64,000 bases of DNA from Peptostreptococcus russellii (GCF_003012055.1 NZ_JYGE01000002.1:62001-126000), one strand, 5' to 3'; shown: positions 9,809-19,389, counted from the stretch's first letter. The notes: generated by a model from the letters alone, not told the origin. Translations and numbers: made by a program.

Positions 9809-9921
9809 ATTTTTATATTAGAGTTTAAGTAAAAAATAGAGTTTATATAAAAAGAATAATAAAAAATAAATAGGGTAAATTAAATAGTAGAGAAAATATA
9901 ATTTTAGAAGGGGTGATTTAA

Positions 9922-10227
9922 ATGGCAGTAGTAGAATTAACAATTTGTCCATTGGGAACAGGTACTAGCAGTGCTAGTAAATATGTAGCAGGGGCTCAGA
10001 TAGTATTGAGTGAACAAGATAAGGTAAAGTATATGCTCAATCCTATGGGAACTGTAATGGAAGGTGATTTGGATGAGATATTTGCACTTATTAGAAAAAT
10101 ACAAGAAGATGTATTTGATAAGGGTGTGGATAGGGTTTATTCAATCATAAAAGTAGATGATAGACGTGATAAAGTAGCTAGTATGGAACAAAAGCTAGAG
10201 TCAGTTAAATCAAGATTAGAAAAATAA
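9922..10227 (+). CDS. MTH1187/YkoF-type thiamine-binding family protein
   Basis: 101 residues forming the small ferredoxin-like domain of the MTH1187 (DUF77) family: the start VVELTICPLGTGTSS, the central NPMGTVMEGDLDEIFALIRK, and a late basic helix. Family members bind thiamine or related pyrimidines and are cytosolic multimers; their physiological role is unsettled. No thiamine gene or TPP riboswitch is seen nearby. The start ATG follows AGAAGGGGTG. A terminator hairpin follows within 30 bp, so it is probably transcribed alone. Confidence 0.85.
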   Translation: MAVVELTICPLGTGTSSASKYVAGAQIVLSEQDKVKYMLNPMGTVMEGDLDEIFALIRKIQEDVFDKGVDRVYSIIKVDDRRDKVASMEQKLESVKSRLEK

Positions 10228-10253
10228 AATTATTTTTTAAATATCATTTTTAG

Positions 10254-10283
10254 AAGGGGCATTGGAATTTCAATGCTCCTTTT
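10254..10283 (+). terminator. Rho-independent terminator
   Basis: Stem AAGGGGCATTG / CAATGCTCCTT (one G-U pair) with a 6-nt loop and a short T-run, 27 bp after the thiamine-binding-family gene. Confidence 0.8.
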
Positions 10284-10323
10284 AAATATTCAGCAAAAAA
10301 ATAATAATAGTGATATAATTTCT

Positions 10324-10398
10324 GTAAGAGTGTAAGAGTGTAAGAGTGTAAGAGTGTAAGAGTGTAAGAGTGTAAGAGTGTAAGAGTGTAAGAGTGTA
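10324..10398. repeat. 8-bp tandem repeat, about 9.4 copies
   Basis: GTAAGAGT is repeated nine times without error (10324-10395), plus a partial GTA. It lies in the intergenic stretch between a terminator and the methyltransferase pseudogene, about 190 bp ahead of that gene. Copy number of such a short unit is likely to vary by polymerase slippage. No gene is visible in 10399-10589. Confidence 0.95.
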
Positions 10399-10589
10399 GA
10401 AATATCTATAATAAATAATAATATAATTTTTCTAGATATAAAAAATAATTAGCAAATAAAGCAGGGAAAGAAACACTTATTAAATTAATTAATAAGTTAT
10501 TCAAACTTTAAAAAATCTTAATAAATGTATTTGTTTTTTTTAAGTATTTTATGATATTATTAGAATCTAAATGTATAGTGGAGGTTGTT

Positions 10590-11772
10590 ATGGAATTACA
10601 TGACAGTATAGAAAATATAGTTTTAGAAAATCCTATTAGGATAGTGTTTAGCAATAAAAAAAATAAAAGTAATGAATATGAAAAAGTAAAAATTAATAAA
10701 AAAGAGTTAAAGGATAGAGAAATTTATCAGCTTGAAAAATTTACAAAGACACAAGTTTTCCATGAAAACATAGAAAAAGAAGAGCTTAAAGAAAGAATGA
10801 TTTCTATTATGGATAGCTTTAAACAATTATCTGCAATATCAAAAGAATATAATTTTGATATTAGAATATCTAAAAAGGGAAAGGTGTTTTTCTCAAAACA
10901 TGAACAAAAGAATAAGATAAATATTAACTCAGATCATAATAAAAAGAAAAATTATATACTTCAAGAAGGGATGATTATTCAGCCTTTAATAGATTTAGGT
11001 GTATTTAGCAAGGAAGGCAAGATAATCAATTCAAAGTATGATAAATTTAAGCAGATAAATAGATTTGTGGAAATAATTGACCATGAAGTAAAAAAATATA
11101 GAAAAAGATTACTCTAAAGAGAGTGGAAATGTTTTGCACATACTTGATTTTGGTTGTGGAAAGTCATATCTAACATTTATTATATATTATTATTTTACAG
11201 AAATAAAAAAGATGAATGTTAGAATTACGGGATTAGATCTTAAGAAAGATGTTATAAAAAACTGTAATCAAGTAGCAGAGAAATATAATTATAAAAATTT
11301 AAAATTTGAACTAGGAGATATAAACGGTTATAAGTATGAAAATAATGTGGATATGGTAATAACACTACATGCCTGTGATACGGCAACTGATTATGCTCTT
11401 TTTAATGCAATTAACTGGAATGCTAAGATGATATTTTCAGTTCCTTGTTGCCAACATGAAATTAACTCTACAATTAATCCAAATAAATTAGATATTTTGA
11501 CTAAGTATGGTATTGTTCAGGAGAGAGTATCAGCACTATTTACTGATGCTATAAGAGCAAATTTACTAGAAGCTATGGGGTATAAAACACAGTTATTGGA
11601 GTTTATAGATATTGAAAATTCACCTAAAAATATACTTATAAGAGCTGTTAAGACAAATATAAGTAAAGACAAAAAGAGAAAAGCCATTGATGAAATAGAA
11701 AAAATGAGAGAAGAGTTTAAATTTGATCAAACTCTATACAATTTATTAAAAGATAGATTAGAAGTTTTATAA
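10590..11772 (+). pseudogene. SAM-dependent methyltransferase (Methyltransf_32 type), frameshifted
   Basis: Two adjacent open frames together make one ~390-residue protein. Part one (10590-11117) has a basic N-terminal domain ending in a conserved-looking QPLIDLGVFSKEGK...KFKQINRF. Part two, read from 11101 in the next frame, continues with [11 protein letters not shown] and the SAM-binding motif [13 protein letters not shown], then [12 protein letters not shown] and SVPCCQHE, typical of Methyltransf_32. The reading frame slips between about 11088 and 11106, in or near the A-runs. Part one then stops at TAA 11115, and part two has only a TTG (11134) as start. The start at 10590 is chosen for GTGGAGG at 10578-10584. 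It is either a true pseudogene or a base-calling error in a homopolymer. The substrate is unknown. Confidence 0.8.
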
Positions 11773-11953
11773 ATAGAAAATTATAGAGTTGAATAATAAA
11801 GCTAGTCAAATTGTAACTTTTATCGGAAAAATAAGGTAAATGTAGAAAATATAATTATGATAAGTTACAAAAATTAAAAGAAATAAAAAAACAGTTTAAA
11901 ATTATTACAATAAAGAAAAGAAAGATAAAAATTAATATTCACAAGAAAAATAG

Positions 11954-11962
11954 TGATATAAT
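11954..11962 (+). promoter_or_regulatory. Extended -10 promoter of the dlt locus
   Basis: TGATATAAT (TGn plus a perfect TATAAT) is 48 bp ahead of dltD. The -35 region (around 11934) is weak. Confidence 0.45.
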
Positions 11963-12009
11963 ATATTATAAACTTAAAAAACAATATAGTATAATATGAG
12001 GTATGAATA

Positions 12010-13224
12010 ATGAAAAAGTTAAAGTATATAATCTTACCTATTCTTATTGCTGCGGGCTTTACATTTGGTCTTAATCAGTATTTGAATAAAAAGAACATAG
12101 AAATGCTGCATACAAAAGATCTATATATGACATTGCACGATACAAAGAGTTTAGTGAAGGATAAAGGGGTTTTTGTCAATAATCACTTGATGAGGGATGG
12201 TGATATTATGATGCTTGGATCATCTGAGCTAAGTCATTCAACAAAACAACATCCTGATTACTACTTTAATACGGGAAGAACAAAAAACGGTGTGATTACG
12301 ATTGGAAGAGCTTATACTCAGACATTGCAAGATGCAAGTATAGTGGGTAGTTTAGATAATAATATCTCAGAAAAAAAGGTGGTATTATTGCTTTCAATGC
12401 AGTGGTTTATGGATAAAGAAGGTGTATCGCCACATCACTTCCAGACTAGGTTTTCGCCAATACAATTTTACAGATTTTTAGATAATCCGAAAATATCAGA
12501 TGATGTAAAACATAGATATGCAAAAAGAGTTAATGAATTATTGAAAAATCCTGGAGAGTATAGAGATGAAGCATTGTATGCAAAGATGTATATAGATAAA
12601 TCATTTAAGGCTAATGTAATGAAAACAATGTTTAGTCCTTATTATTCAGTAAGAGAATCAATGGTTGCTATGAAGGACAAGGGGATTAGTTATAAAAAAT
12701 TAGATTCTATGTATGATAAAGATGAGGTTAACTACAATATAAAGGGTAAGATTAATTGGGAAGAAGAAATGAAAAAGGCACAAAGTGATGCTGAAAAAAG
12801 AGTAGGTAAAAAAGCTGAAGTTTTGGGTGGAGATAGACTTTATATAGACAAGGGTTACTATAAACAGTATATACGTAATAAAGATGACTACTTTAAGAAT
12901 GTATATAACTATGTAGACTTAAATAGTTCTAAAGAATTTGATGATTTATCAATATTTTTAGATACTTGTAAAGATCTAGGAATTAAACCTACAATTGTAT
13001 TAATACCTGGTATGAATGAATTTTACGACTATACTGGTATAGATAAAAATGAAAGAACAGAGTTTTTTGATAAAGTTAGGAAAACAATAAATCCGTATGA
13101 ACATAATCTAGTGGATTTAACAAAAAATGAAGTAAGAAGATATTATTTAAGAGATGTAATGCATCTTGGCACAGTTGGTTGGGTAGACCTATGTAGTCAG
13201 GTGTATGATATTTATGAGAGATAG
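12010..13224 (+). CDS. dltD: D-alanyl-lipoteichoic acid biosynthesis protein DltD
   Basis: 404 residues. It has one N-terminal membrane anchor (about 4-22) and a large outer SGNH-like domain, as in DltD. The nucleophile region MLGSSELSH (serine after LGS) and the late His of DVMHLGTVGW match the family's serine/histidine pair. DltD acts on the outer face and is needed for the last step of D-alanine transfer to teichoic acid. Here it is the first gene of the locus, whereas DltD is last in Bacillus and Staphylococcus. The start follows GAGG at 11998-12001. The dltX, dltA, dltB and dltC genes follow on the same strand. Confidence 0.93.
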   Translation: MKKLKYIILPILIAAGFTFGLNQYLNKKNIEMLHTKDLYMTLHDTKSLVKDKGVFVNNHLMRDGDIMMLGSSELSHSTKQHPDYYFNTGRTKNGVITIGRAYTQTLQDASIVGSLDNNISEKKVVLLLSMQWFMDKEGVSPHHFQTRFSPIQFYRFLDNPKISDDVKHRYAKRVNELLKNPGEYRDEALYAKMYIDKSFKANVMKTMFSPYYSVRESMVAMKDKGISYKKLDSMYDKDEVNYNIKGKINWEEEMKKAQSDAEKRVGKKAEVLGGDRLYIDKGYYKQYIRNKDDYFKNVYNYVDLNSSKEFDDLSIFLDTCKDLGIKPTIVLIPGMNEFYDYTGIDKNERTEFFDKVRKTINPYEHNLVDLTKNEVRRYYLRDVMHLGTVGWVDLCSQVYDIYER

Positions 13225-13233
13225 GTGATTTAA

Positions 13234-13353
13234 ATGGATAATAAAAAATATATTTATATGTCAGTATTAATAGTAATAGCTATAATAATGTGTATATTAG
13301 TGTTTACTTTTCTTCCATTTAAAGAACTTCCATTTATATATAATGAATTTTAG
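13234..13353 (+). CDS. dltX: DltX, small teichoic acid D-alanylation protein
   Basis: A 39-residue protein: a short polar start, one membrane helix (about 8-25), and the C-terminus LPFIYNEF. The ending FIYNEF is the signature of DltX, whose conserved C-terminal peptide takes the D-alanyl group from the DltB side as an intermediate carrier on the outer face (tyrosine in the motif). The gene starts 9 bp after dltD and ends 14 bp before dltA. AGGTGATT before the ATG serves as the ribosome site, overlapping the end of dltD. It is short enough to be missed by routine gene callers. Confidence 0.9.
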   Translation: MDNKKYIYMSVLIVIAIIMCILVFTFLPFKELPFIYNEF

Positions 13354-13367
13354 TCGGAGGTGAGAAG

Positions 13368-14972
13368 ATGAAAAATATTATCAAAGGAGTAAAAAAATAC
13401 TCTAAAACTGATAGGGTAGCTCTTATATGTGGAGAGGATATTCTAACGTACAAAGATTTAGACAAGTATTCAGACTTGATAGCAAATTATATCTTAGGAA
13501 AGTATGATGAAAAGATAGCTGTAGTAATCTATGCAAATAAAGAAAGATTGATACTGCCTTGTATGATCGGGGCTTTAAAATCAGGAAGAGCATATGTGCC
13601 TATGGATACAAGTTTTCCAGAACAAAGAGTAAGAGATATACTATCTTCTGTAAAACCGAATATATTATTTAATTTTTCTGATGAAGATTTCTTTTTCAAT
13701 GAAGATGGAAGTATTAGGGATGAGTTTAAAGATATAGAAATAATAGATAGAAAAAGACTTGAAAATTTTATAGAAAGTAATTTAAATGGAGAATTATCAA
13801 GAGAAGTAGCTCAGGAAAAATGGGTGGATGGAGATGAAAATTCATATATTTTGTTCACATCAGGATCGACTGGTAAGCCAAAGGGAGTAGAGATAAGTAC
13901 TTATAATCTGGATAGCTTTATCAATTGGATGAGCCCAATACTAGGGCTTGATGGTAGTGAAAAGATAGTGATGGATCAGCCAGCCTATTCATTTGATTTA
14001 AGTGTGTCGCAGTTATATCCAGGAATAACAAATGGTGCTACTTTGTACTCTTTTCCAAAAAAGATTGTAGCAGATTTCAAATCCTTATTTATGGAAATGA
14101 AAAAATCTAATATGGAAGTGTGGGTATCTACACCTTCTTTTGCAGGAATGTGTTTAGCTGATAGAGAATTTAATGAAAATCTTCTTCCTAAGCTAAGAAA
14201 AATGTTATTTATAGGGGAAGTGTTGCCAGTTGAAGTGGCAAAAAAGTTATATGAAAGATTTCCTAATATAGAAGTAATAAATGGCTATGGTCCTACAGAG
14301 GCAACGGTTGGTGTTAGTCATGTAGTCATAGAAGAGAAGCATATAAACTCAGGAGAAAGTCTTCCAGTTGGTGTTCCTATGCCAAACTGCACAATCAAAA
14401 TTTTGGATGAAGACGGTAATGAAGTAAAGGATGGAGAAAAAGGTGAAATATCTATAATAGGACCTTCAGTATCAAAAGGCTATTATAAAAACGAAGAAAA
14501 AACAAGAATAAGTTTTTATATTGATAAAAGTGCCAACATAGAAAAAAAAGATGAACGCTTTGATGAAGATTTAAATAATCTTAGATTTAGAGCATATAGA
14601 ACAGGTGATATCGGAATGATACTTCCAGATGGAAATATTAAATATAGTGGCAGAAAAGATTTCCAGATAAAACTACACGGCTATAGAATTGAAATAGAAG
14701 ATATAGAGAATAATTTGAGAAAGCTGGAAAATATTAAAAATGCGGTAGTGTTACCTATTTATAAGAATGAGAAAATAGCTTATCTAAAGGGCTTTGTTGA
14801 GTTAGAAGAGGAAAATGGAAAAAGTAATCTTAAAAATCAGATTGCTATAAAAAAGCAATTAGCAGAACTAATACCAGAATATATGGTCCCAAGAAATATA
14901 AGAGTAGTAAGTTCATTTCCTATGAATACAAATGGAAAAATAGATAGAAAAAAACTTTCTGAAGAAGTTTAG
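13368..14972 (+). CDS. dltA: D-alanine--D-alanyl carrier protein ligase DltA
   Basis: 534-residue adenylate-forming enzyme that activates D-alanine with ATP and loads it on the phosphopantetheine of DltC in the cytosol. Visible core motifs are the P-loop YILFTSGSTGKPKGVEIS, NGYGPTEATVGVS, the aspartate of YRTGDIG, the hinge GRKDFQIKLHGYRIE, and the C-terminal catalytic lysine in NTNGKIDRKKL. All are intact. Its length is slightly above the usual ~505, with an insertion around residues 385-405 (a charged KSANIEKKDERFDEDLNN stretch). It follows dltX by 14 bp with GGAGGTGAG before the ATG, and dltB begins 12 bp after it. Confidence 0.96.
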   Translation: MKNIIKGVKKYSKTDRVALICGEDILTYKDLDKYSDLIANYILGKYDEKIAVVIYANKERLILPCMIGALKSGRAYVPMDTSFPEQRVRDILSSVKPNILFNFSDEDFFFNEDGSIRDEFKDIEIIDRKRLENFIESNLNGELSREVAQEKWVDGDENSYILFTSGSTGKPKGVEISTYNLDSFINWMSPILGLDGSEKIVMDQPAYSFDLSVSQLYPGITNGATLYSFPKKIVADFKSLFMEMKKSNMEVWVSTPSFAGMCLADREFNENLLPKLRKMLFIGEVLPVEVAKKLYERFPNIEVINGYGPTEATVGVSHVVIEEKHINSGESLPVGVPMPNCTIKILDEDGNEVKDGEKGEISIIGPSVSKGYYKNEEKTRISFYIDKSANIEKKDERFDEDLNNLRFRAYRTGDIGMILPDGNIKYSGRKDFQIKLHGYRIEIEDIENNLRKLENIKNAVVLPIYKNEKIAYLKGFVELEEENGKSNLKNQIAIKKQLAELIPEYMVPRNIRVVSSFPMNTNGKIDRKKLSEEV

Positions 14973-14984
14973 TAGGAGGAAAAG

Positions 14985-16145
14985 ATGAAGTTTTCACAAT
15001 ATGAAGGATATTTATATATGTATATTCTGCTTCTTACTATGATTCCAGCAATTACTCTTGGAATACTTGAGAAAAAAATAAAATATTATGGAATGTTGGC
15101 TACGGCTTTAATGATATATTTAATTGTTGGTTTGGATGTACAATTTAGATATTTAGCGATATTTATGCTGTGGGAGATGTCTTTAATATTTATATATAAA
15201 GCTATCAGAAAGAATAAAAAATCTAAATGGACTTTTAGAGTGTTTTTATTTGCAAGCTTACTTCCCTTAATAATTAATAAAATCTCTCCTATGACGTCAT
15301 TTGGTGTGATTGGATTCATAGGTATATCATATCTTAGTTTTAGAACTATACAGATAATAATAGAGATATACGATGGTGCTATTAAAGAGCTTGATTTCTT
15401 AGATACATTTTATTTCGTTTTATTTTTCCCTACATTGAGTTCAGGTCCAATAGATAGGTCGAGAAGATTTGATGAAGAAATAAATAAGACCATAAGTAGA
15501 AAAGAATATATAGATGAATATTTAATACCTGGAATAAAAAAAATATTTCAAGGAGTTTTGTATAAATTTGCAATAGCAACTTTAATACATGTATTTTGGG
15601 TGAGTAAAGTGCATCCAACGCCGCATATTATTTCAATAATATCATATATGTATGCTTATACTCTGTACTTATTCTTTGACTTTGCAGGCTATAGTTTGAT
15701 AGCTGTTGGAACAAGCTACATATTTGGAGTACATGCTCCAGATAACTTTAATAAGCCATTTTTAAGTAAGGATATGAAAGAGTTTTGGACTAGGTGGCAT
15801 ATAAGTTTATCTAGGTGGTTTGGAGATTATATATTTTCAAGATATGTATTAAATGCAATGAGAAATAAAAAGTTCAAGAAAAGAGCTACAGCCTCGCACG
15901 TAGCACAAATGATTACAATGACTACAATGGGATTTTGGCATGGGTTTACTTGGTACTATATAGCTTATGGTGTATATCAGGGACTTGCTTTAGTTTTGAC
16001 TGATGAGTTTACAAAAAAATCAAAGATATATAAAAAGTATAAAAAGGAAAAATTATTTCAATACTTACAAGTTATAGTAACATTCCATATAGTTTGCTTT
16101 GGGATGCTGATATTTTCAGGATTTTTAAATCACTATATTAAATAA
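14985..16145 (+). CDS. dltB: DltB, membrane-bound O-acyltransferase for D-alanine export
   Basis: 386-residue multipass protein of the MBOAT family. It takes D-alanine from DltC at the inner face and carries it through the membrane toward DltX/DltD and teichoic acid. The two family histidines are visible in RWHISLSRWFGDYIF and GFWHGFTWYY (the latter catalytic). There are about eleven hydrophobic segments and a normal length. AGGAGGAAAAG precedes the ATG, 12 bp after dltA. The next gene, dltC, is 195 bp away with no strong terminator between, so the operon may continue, but a weak internal promoter near 16270-16290 cannot be excluded. Confidence 0.95.
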   Translation: MKFSQYEGYLYMYILLLTMIPAITLGILEKKIKYYGMLATALMIYLIVGLDVQFRYLAIFMLWEMSLIFIYKAIRKNKKSKWTFRVFLFASLLPLIINKISPMTSFGVIGFIGISYLSFRTIQIIIEIYDGAIKELDFLDTFYFVLFFPTLSSGPIDRSRRFDEEINKTISRKEYIDEYLIPGIKKIFQGVLYKFAIATLIHVFWVSKVHPTPHIISIISYMYAYTLYLFFDFAGYSLIAVGTSYIFGVHAPDNFNKPFLSKDMKEFWTRWHISLSRWFGDYIFSRYVLNAMRNKKFKKRATASHVAQMITMTTMGFWHGFTWYYIAYGVYQGLALVLTDEFTKKSKIYKKYKKEKLFQYLQVIVTFHIVCFGMLIFSGFLNHYIK

Positions 16146-16340
16146 TTATAAGAATGGAAGTCTATTTAGTAGGAATATGAAATTGCAAAGATTTATATAG
16201 CAGATGGATTTCTTGTAAAGATAAATATAGAAATTAAAAATGATAAAATATATAAATTATGGAATAGACAAGCTTTTTATAATATAATATTAGCGTATAA
16301 ATAAGCCAGAAAAAGATAGTTTGAAGGAGGATAAGATTCG

Positions 16341-16580
16341 ATGGAATTACAAGAAAAGGTAATAGAAATATTTGAAGAAGTACTAGGTACAGATGAAATT
16401 AAAGAAGATCTTGATTTAGATATGTTTGAAAATGAGTTATTGGACTCTTTGGCGATTATAGAAGTTCTCTTGGGAATCGAGGAAAAGTTGGGGCTTTCAC
16501 TTCAGCCAACAGATCTAGAGAGAAAGGATATGGCTACTGTAAATAATTTAGTGGCATTTCTGAAGACAAAGTTACAATAA
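16341..16580 (+). CDS. dltC: D-alanyl carrier protein DltC
   Basis: 79-residue acyl-carrier-like protein, all helical. Phosphopantetheine attaches at Ser36 in ELLDSLAIIEVLL, the DltC version of the carrier motif. The late motif DLERKDMATVNNLVAFL also fits DltC rather than fatty acid ACP. It accepts D-alanine from DltA and hands it to DltB. GGAGG lies 9 bases ahead of the ATG. The separation from dltB (195 bp) is larger than elsewhere in the locus, and a strong terminator closes the unit 25 bp downstream. Confidence 0.93.
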   Translation: MELQEKVIEIFEEVLGTDEIKEDLDLDMFENELLDSLAIIEVLLGIEEKLGLSLQPTDLERKDMATVNNLVAFLKTKLQ

Positions 16581-16604
16581 TTTTATAAGGCAAGAAAAAT
16601 AAAT

Positions 16605-16640
16605 AAAAAGAGAGAATCTAAAGTAGATCCTCTCTTTTTT
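16605..16640 (+). terminator. Terminator of the dlt locus
   Basis: Stem AAAAAGAGAG-A-ATCTA / TAGAT-C-CTCTCTTTTTT with a 3-nt loop and six Ts; it ends the D-alanylation operon. Confidence 0.9.
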
Positions 16641-16848
16641 CTTATTATATATTGTATAAATGGACACTCAATCACTAAGTGAATAAAAATAAGTAACAAT
16701 CTGGTAAATAAGTGTTGAATAGAGATTTATTTATGATAAACTATAGTATGGTAAGTTTTATATATTATAATACTTACGCTGATTTTACTGCACAGATTTT
16801 AGCTGTGTAGTTTGAAATAATGATAATTGTTACTGAAAGGGAGTAAAA

Positions 16849-19389
16849 ATGTCAAGAGTTGCTAGGAAGAGACTTGAAAAGGAAGCTAGAAAAAAAAATA
16901 GAAGATTTCCTTTTGGAAGGAAAAAATCTCGCTCTACTGACTTTAATATAGATATGGAAGATATAGATAATATATCTAAGTCCCAGCATTCAAAGAATAA
17001 AGGTGTAGGGGCTAGTCAATTTATTAAAAATGGAGATAGAGCAAGTGATAGATTGAAAGATGACAGCACTGCTATAGAGCTGCCATCAAATAATAAGGAA
17101 AAAACAGGTATATTAGATAAGAATATAGAGAGAATGAAAAGTGAAAGGAGTTCGGAATCTATATTTTCATCAGGTGATACAATGGTTGCAGTTCCTAAGA
17201 AAATGAAAACTGCAGACAATATAATTTCTGTTGAAGATGAGAGGATGTACTTTGAAAGAAAGCAAAGGCAGATGAAAAATGGAATCTCAAATGAGGAGGT
17301 TCTAACAGTAAATGATATTCATACTGCAGAGGACGAAAAATATAATAGAAATCCAAACTCTCAGGGTATAAATGATACAAGAGATAAGACTGAAGAAAAT
17401 ATAAATGAAATAAAAAAAATAGACATTAAAGAAGCTCCTTTTGAAGATGTTGTAAGGGTGGCTGAGTCGAGACTTGCAGCTGAAAAAGAAAGGCAAAAGA
17501 AAATAGCTCTAGAGAAAAAACGAGAGCTAGAAAAACAGCAAATATTATATAATCAAAAGAAAATAGAATTAGCGGAAAAAGAGGGAATAGAAGTGGCAGA
17601 TAAGGATAAAAAGACATTAAAGGGACCAGAGCTATCTGATTCAAATAATAGTTCAGATAACGTTAATTTAGAAAAAAGCTCAAACAGCAATAATAATTTA
17701 AATAATAATGAAAAAGAAGAACTTAATAGAAAAGAAAGAGGACTAAGAGAGCAAATAAAGAAAGAACAAGAATTAAAATTAGCAGAACTTAAATCAGAAG
17801 CAGAAAAAGAAAAATCAAAGGTAAAAAAAGATAAAGAGGAAAAAAAGAAAGAAGAAGTAGTAGAAGAAACAGAAAAAGAAACAAAGGAAACAAAAAATGA
17901 AGTAGAAACAGAAGAAGTAAAAAATGAAGCTCAGGATGATAAAGAGCTAGATGAAGCTAATGAAGAATTAGATGAGTTTGATGAAGATCCTGAAAATAGT
18001 GGAAAGTTTAAAAAGTTTATGAAAAAGACTTTAAAAGTAGTAGCTATTGCACTTGTAGCTGTGTATGCTGTTGGATGTGTAGTATTCAATAATAGATTTT
18101 TCATAAATACAAAAGTAAATGGTATGGATGTTTCATTTAAAACACCAGCTCAGCTAGATAATATGGCAGAGGAAAGAGTAAATGGATATAAAATAAAGAT
18201 TGATGGAAGAAACAATGTGAAAGATGAGCTTACAGGAACAGATATAGATATGAAGTATGTAAAAGATGGAAGCTCAAAGAAAGTAAAAGAAGAACAAGGA
18301 TTCTTTGGATGGCCAATTGCTTTATTTAGTGGCGAAGATATTGACGGAAAACTAAATGTGGAAGTTAATGAAGCAAAATTAAGTGATGCAGTTGAGGAAT
18401 TTAATATATTTAAGAAAGAATATATAAAAGAACCTGTAAGTGCATACCCAAGATATTCTGAGAAAGAAAAGAAAATAATAGTAGACAAGGGTGAGTTAGG
18501 TAGTATGCCTATTAAGTCTAAGGTTATAAGCTTTGTAGATAACTCTGTAAAAGCTCAAGCCGAAAATACAAAGTATCCAAATGAAGTCTATAAACCACAA
18601 AAGAACAAAGCAGATGACCCAAGAATACCAAAAGCAATAGCTGAAATGGAAAAATACACTGGTATCACTGTAGAATACGACTTTGGATATGAAAAATATG
18701 TACTAGATGGAAAAGAAATCAGCAAGATGTTTGATGTTGACTCTGAAAATGACTATAAGGTTACATTTAGCAAAGAAAAAGTTAGAGAGTTTGTAAGAAG
18801 TCTAAGCAGAAAGTATTCTACTTATGGTGATACTAGAGAGATACCTTCAGCATCTACTGGTGGAAAGTTAAAAGTAAGCGGTGGAATATATGGTTGGTTA
18901 ATTGATAGAGACGGTGAAACAGATGAGCTAGTAAAGATTATACAGGCTGGCAAGGATGTTAAGGGAAGAGAACCTCTATATCAGCAAAGAGCAATGACAA
19001 AAGATAAAAATGATATGGGAAATGAATTTATAGAAATAGATTTATCAAAGCAGCACATGTGGTTTGTAAGAGATGGAGAACCGATAGTATCTACTCCTAT
19101 AGTAACAGGAAATCCAAATCAAGGAGATGCAACACCTCCAGGAATATATCCTATTACTTATAAGACAAGAAATGCTGTTCTTAGAGGACCTGGATACGCT
19201 TCACCAGTCTCATTCTGGATACCATTTAATGGGAATATAGGTATACATGACGCAAGTTGGCAGCCAATATATGGAGGAAATAGATATCTATATGCAGGAT
19301 CACATGGATGTATAAATACTCCTTATAACAAGGTAGCACAGATATATGAGTATGCAAAAGAAGGTATGCCAGTAGCAGTACACTATTAA
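16849..19389 (+). CDS. L,D-transpeptidase (YkuD) with long charged cytoplasmic domain
   Basis: 846 residues. The first ~390 are cytoplasmic, hydrophilic and strongly charged, with Lys/Glu coiled-coil-like runs (roughly 200-370). One membrane helix follows (about 395-413). The outer part has a peptidoglycan-binding PG_binding_4-like region with repeated strands and a C-terminal YkuD domain. The catalytic site SHGCIN has Cys821 and His819, and the upstream half NIGIHDASW is intact. Such enzymes make 3-3 cross-links in peptidoglycan, a major wall chemistry in C. difficile and relatives. A GAAAGGGAG site precedes the ATG. What is odd is the length of the inner domain; most clostridial relatives have a short one. 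It may contact a cytosolic partner, which is inference. Confidence 0.9.
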   Translation: MSRVARKRLEKEARKKNRRFPFGRKKSRSTDFNIDMEDIDNISKSQHSKNKGVGASQFIKNGDRASDRLKDDSTAIELPSNNKEKTGILDKNIERMKSERSSESIFSSGDTMVAVPKKMKTADNIISVEDERMYFERKQRQMKNGISNEEVLTVNDIHTAEDEKYNRNPNSQGINDTRDKTEENINEIKKIDIKEAPFEDVVRVAESRLAAEKERQKKIALEKKRELEKQQILYNQKKIELAEKEGIEVADKDKKTLKGPELSDSNNSSDNVNLEKSSNSNNNLNNNEKEELNRKERGLREQIKKEQELKLAELKSEAEKEKSKVKKDKEEKKKEEVVEETEKETKETKNEVETEEVKNEAQDDKELDEANEELDEFDEDPENSGKFKKFMKKTLKVVAIALVAVYAVGCVVFNNRFFINTKVNGMDVSFKTPAQLDNMAEERVNGYKIKIDGRNNVKDELTGTDIDMKYVKDGSSKKVKEEQGFFGWPIALFSGEDIDGKLNVEVNEAKLSDAVEEFNIFKKEYIKEPVSAYPRYSEKEKKIIVDKGELGSMPIKSKVISFVDNSVKAQAENTKYPNEVYKPQKNKADDPRIPKAIAEMEKYTGITVEYDFGYEKYVLDGKEISKMFDVDSENDYKVTFSKEKVREFVRSLSRKYSTYGDTREIPSASTGGKLKVSGGIYGWLIDRDGETDELVKIIQAGKDVKGREPLYQQRAMTKDKNDMGNEFIEIDLSKQHMWFVRDGEPIVSTPIVTGNPNQGDATPPGIYPITYKTRNAVLRGPGYASPVSFWIPFNGNIGIHDASWQPIYGGNRYLYAGSHGCINTPYNKVAQIYEYAKEGMPVAVHY

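Noticed and set aside
9922-10227. TPP riboswitch expected for a thiamine-binding-family gene
   Set aside because: I could not find the conserved CTGAGA / ACCTGATCTGG-type elements in the 110 bp upstream.
10324-10398. Possible CRISPR array
   Set aside because: The units are 8 bp and contiguous, with no unique spacers and no cas genes nearby.
16146-16340. A separate small gene between dltB and dltC
   Set aside because: No open frame with a ribosome site is seen; only weak promoter-like AT-rich sequence.
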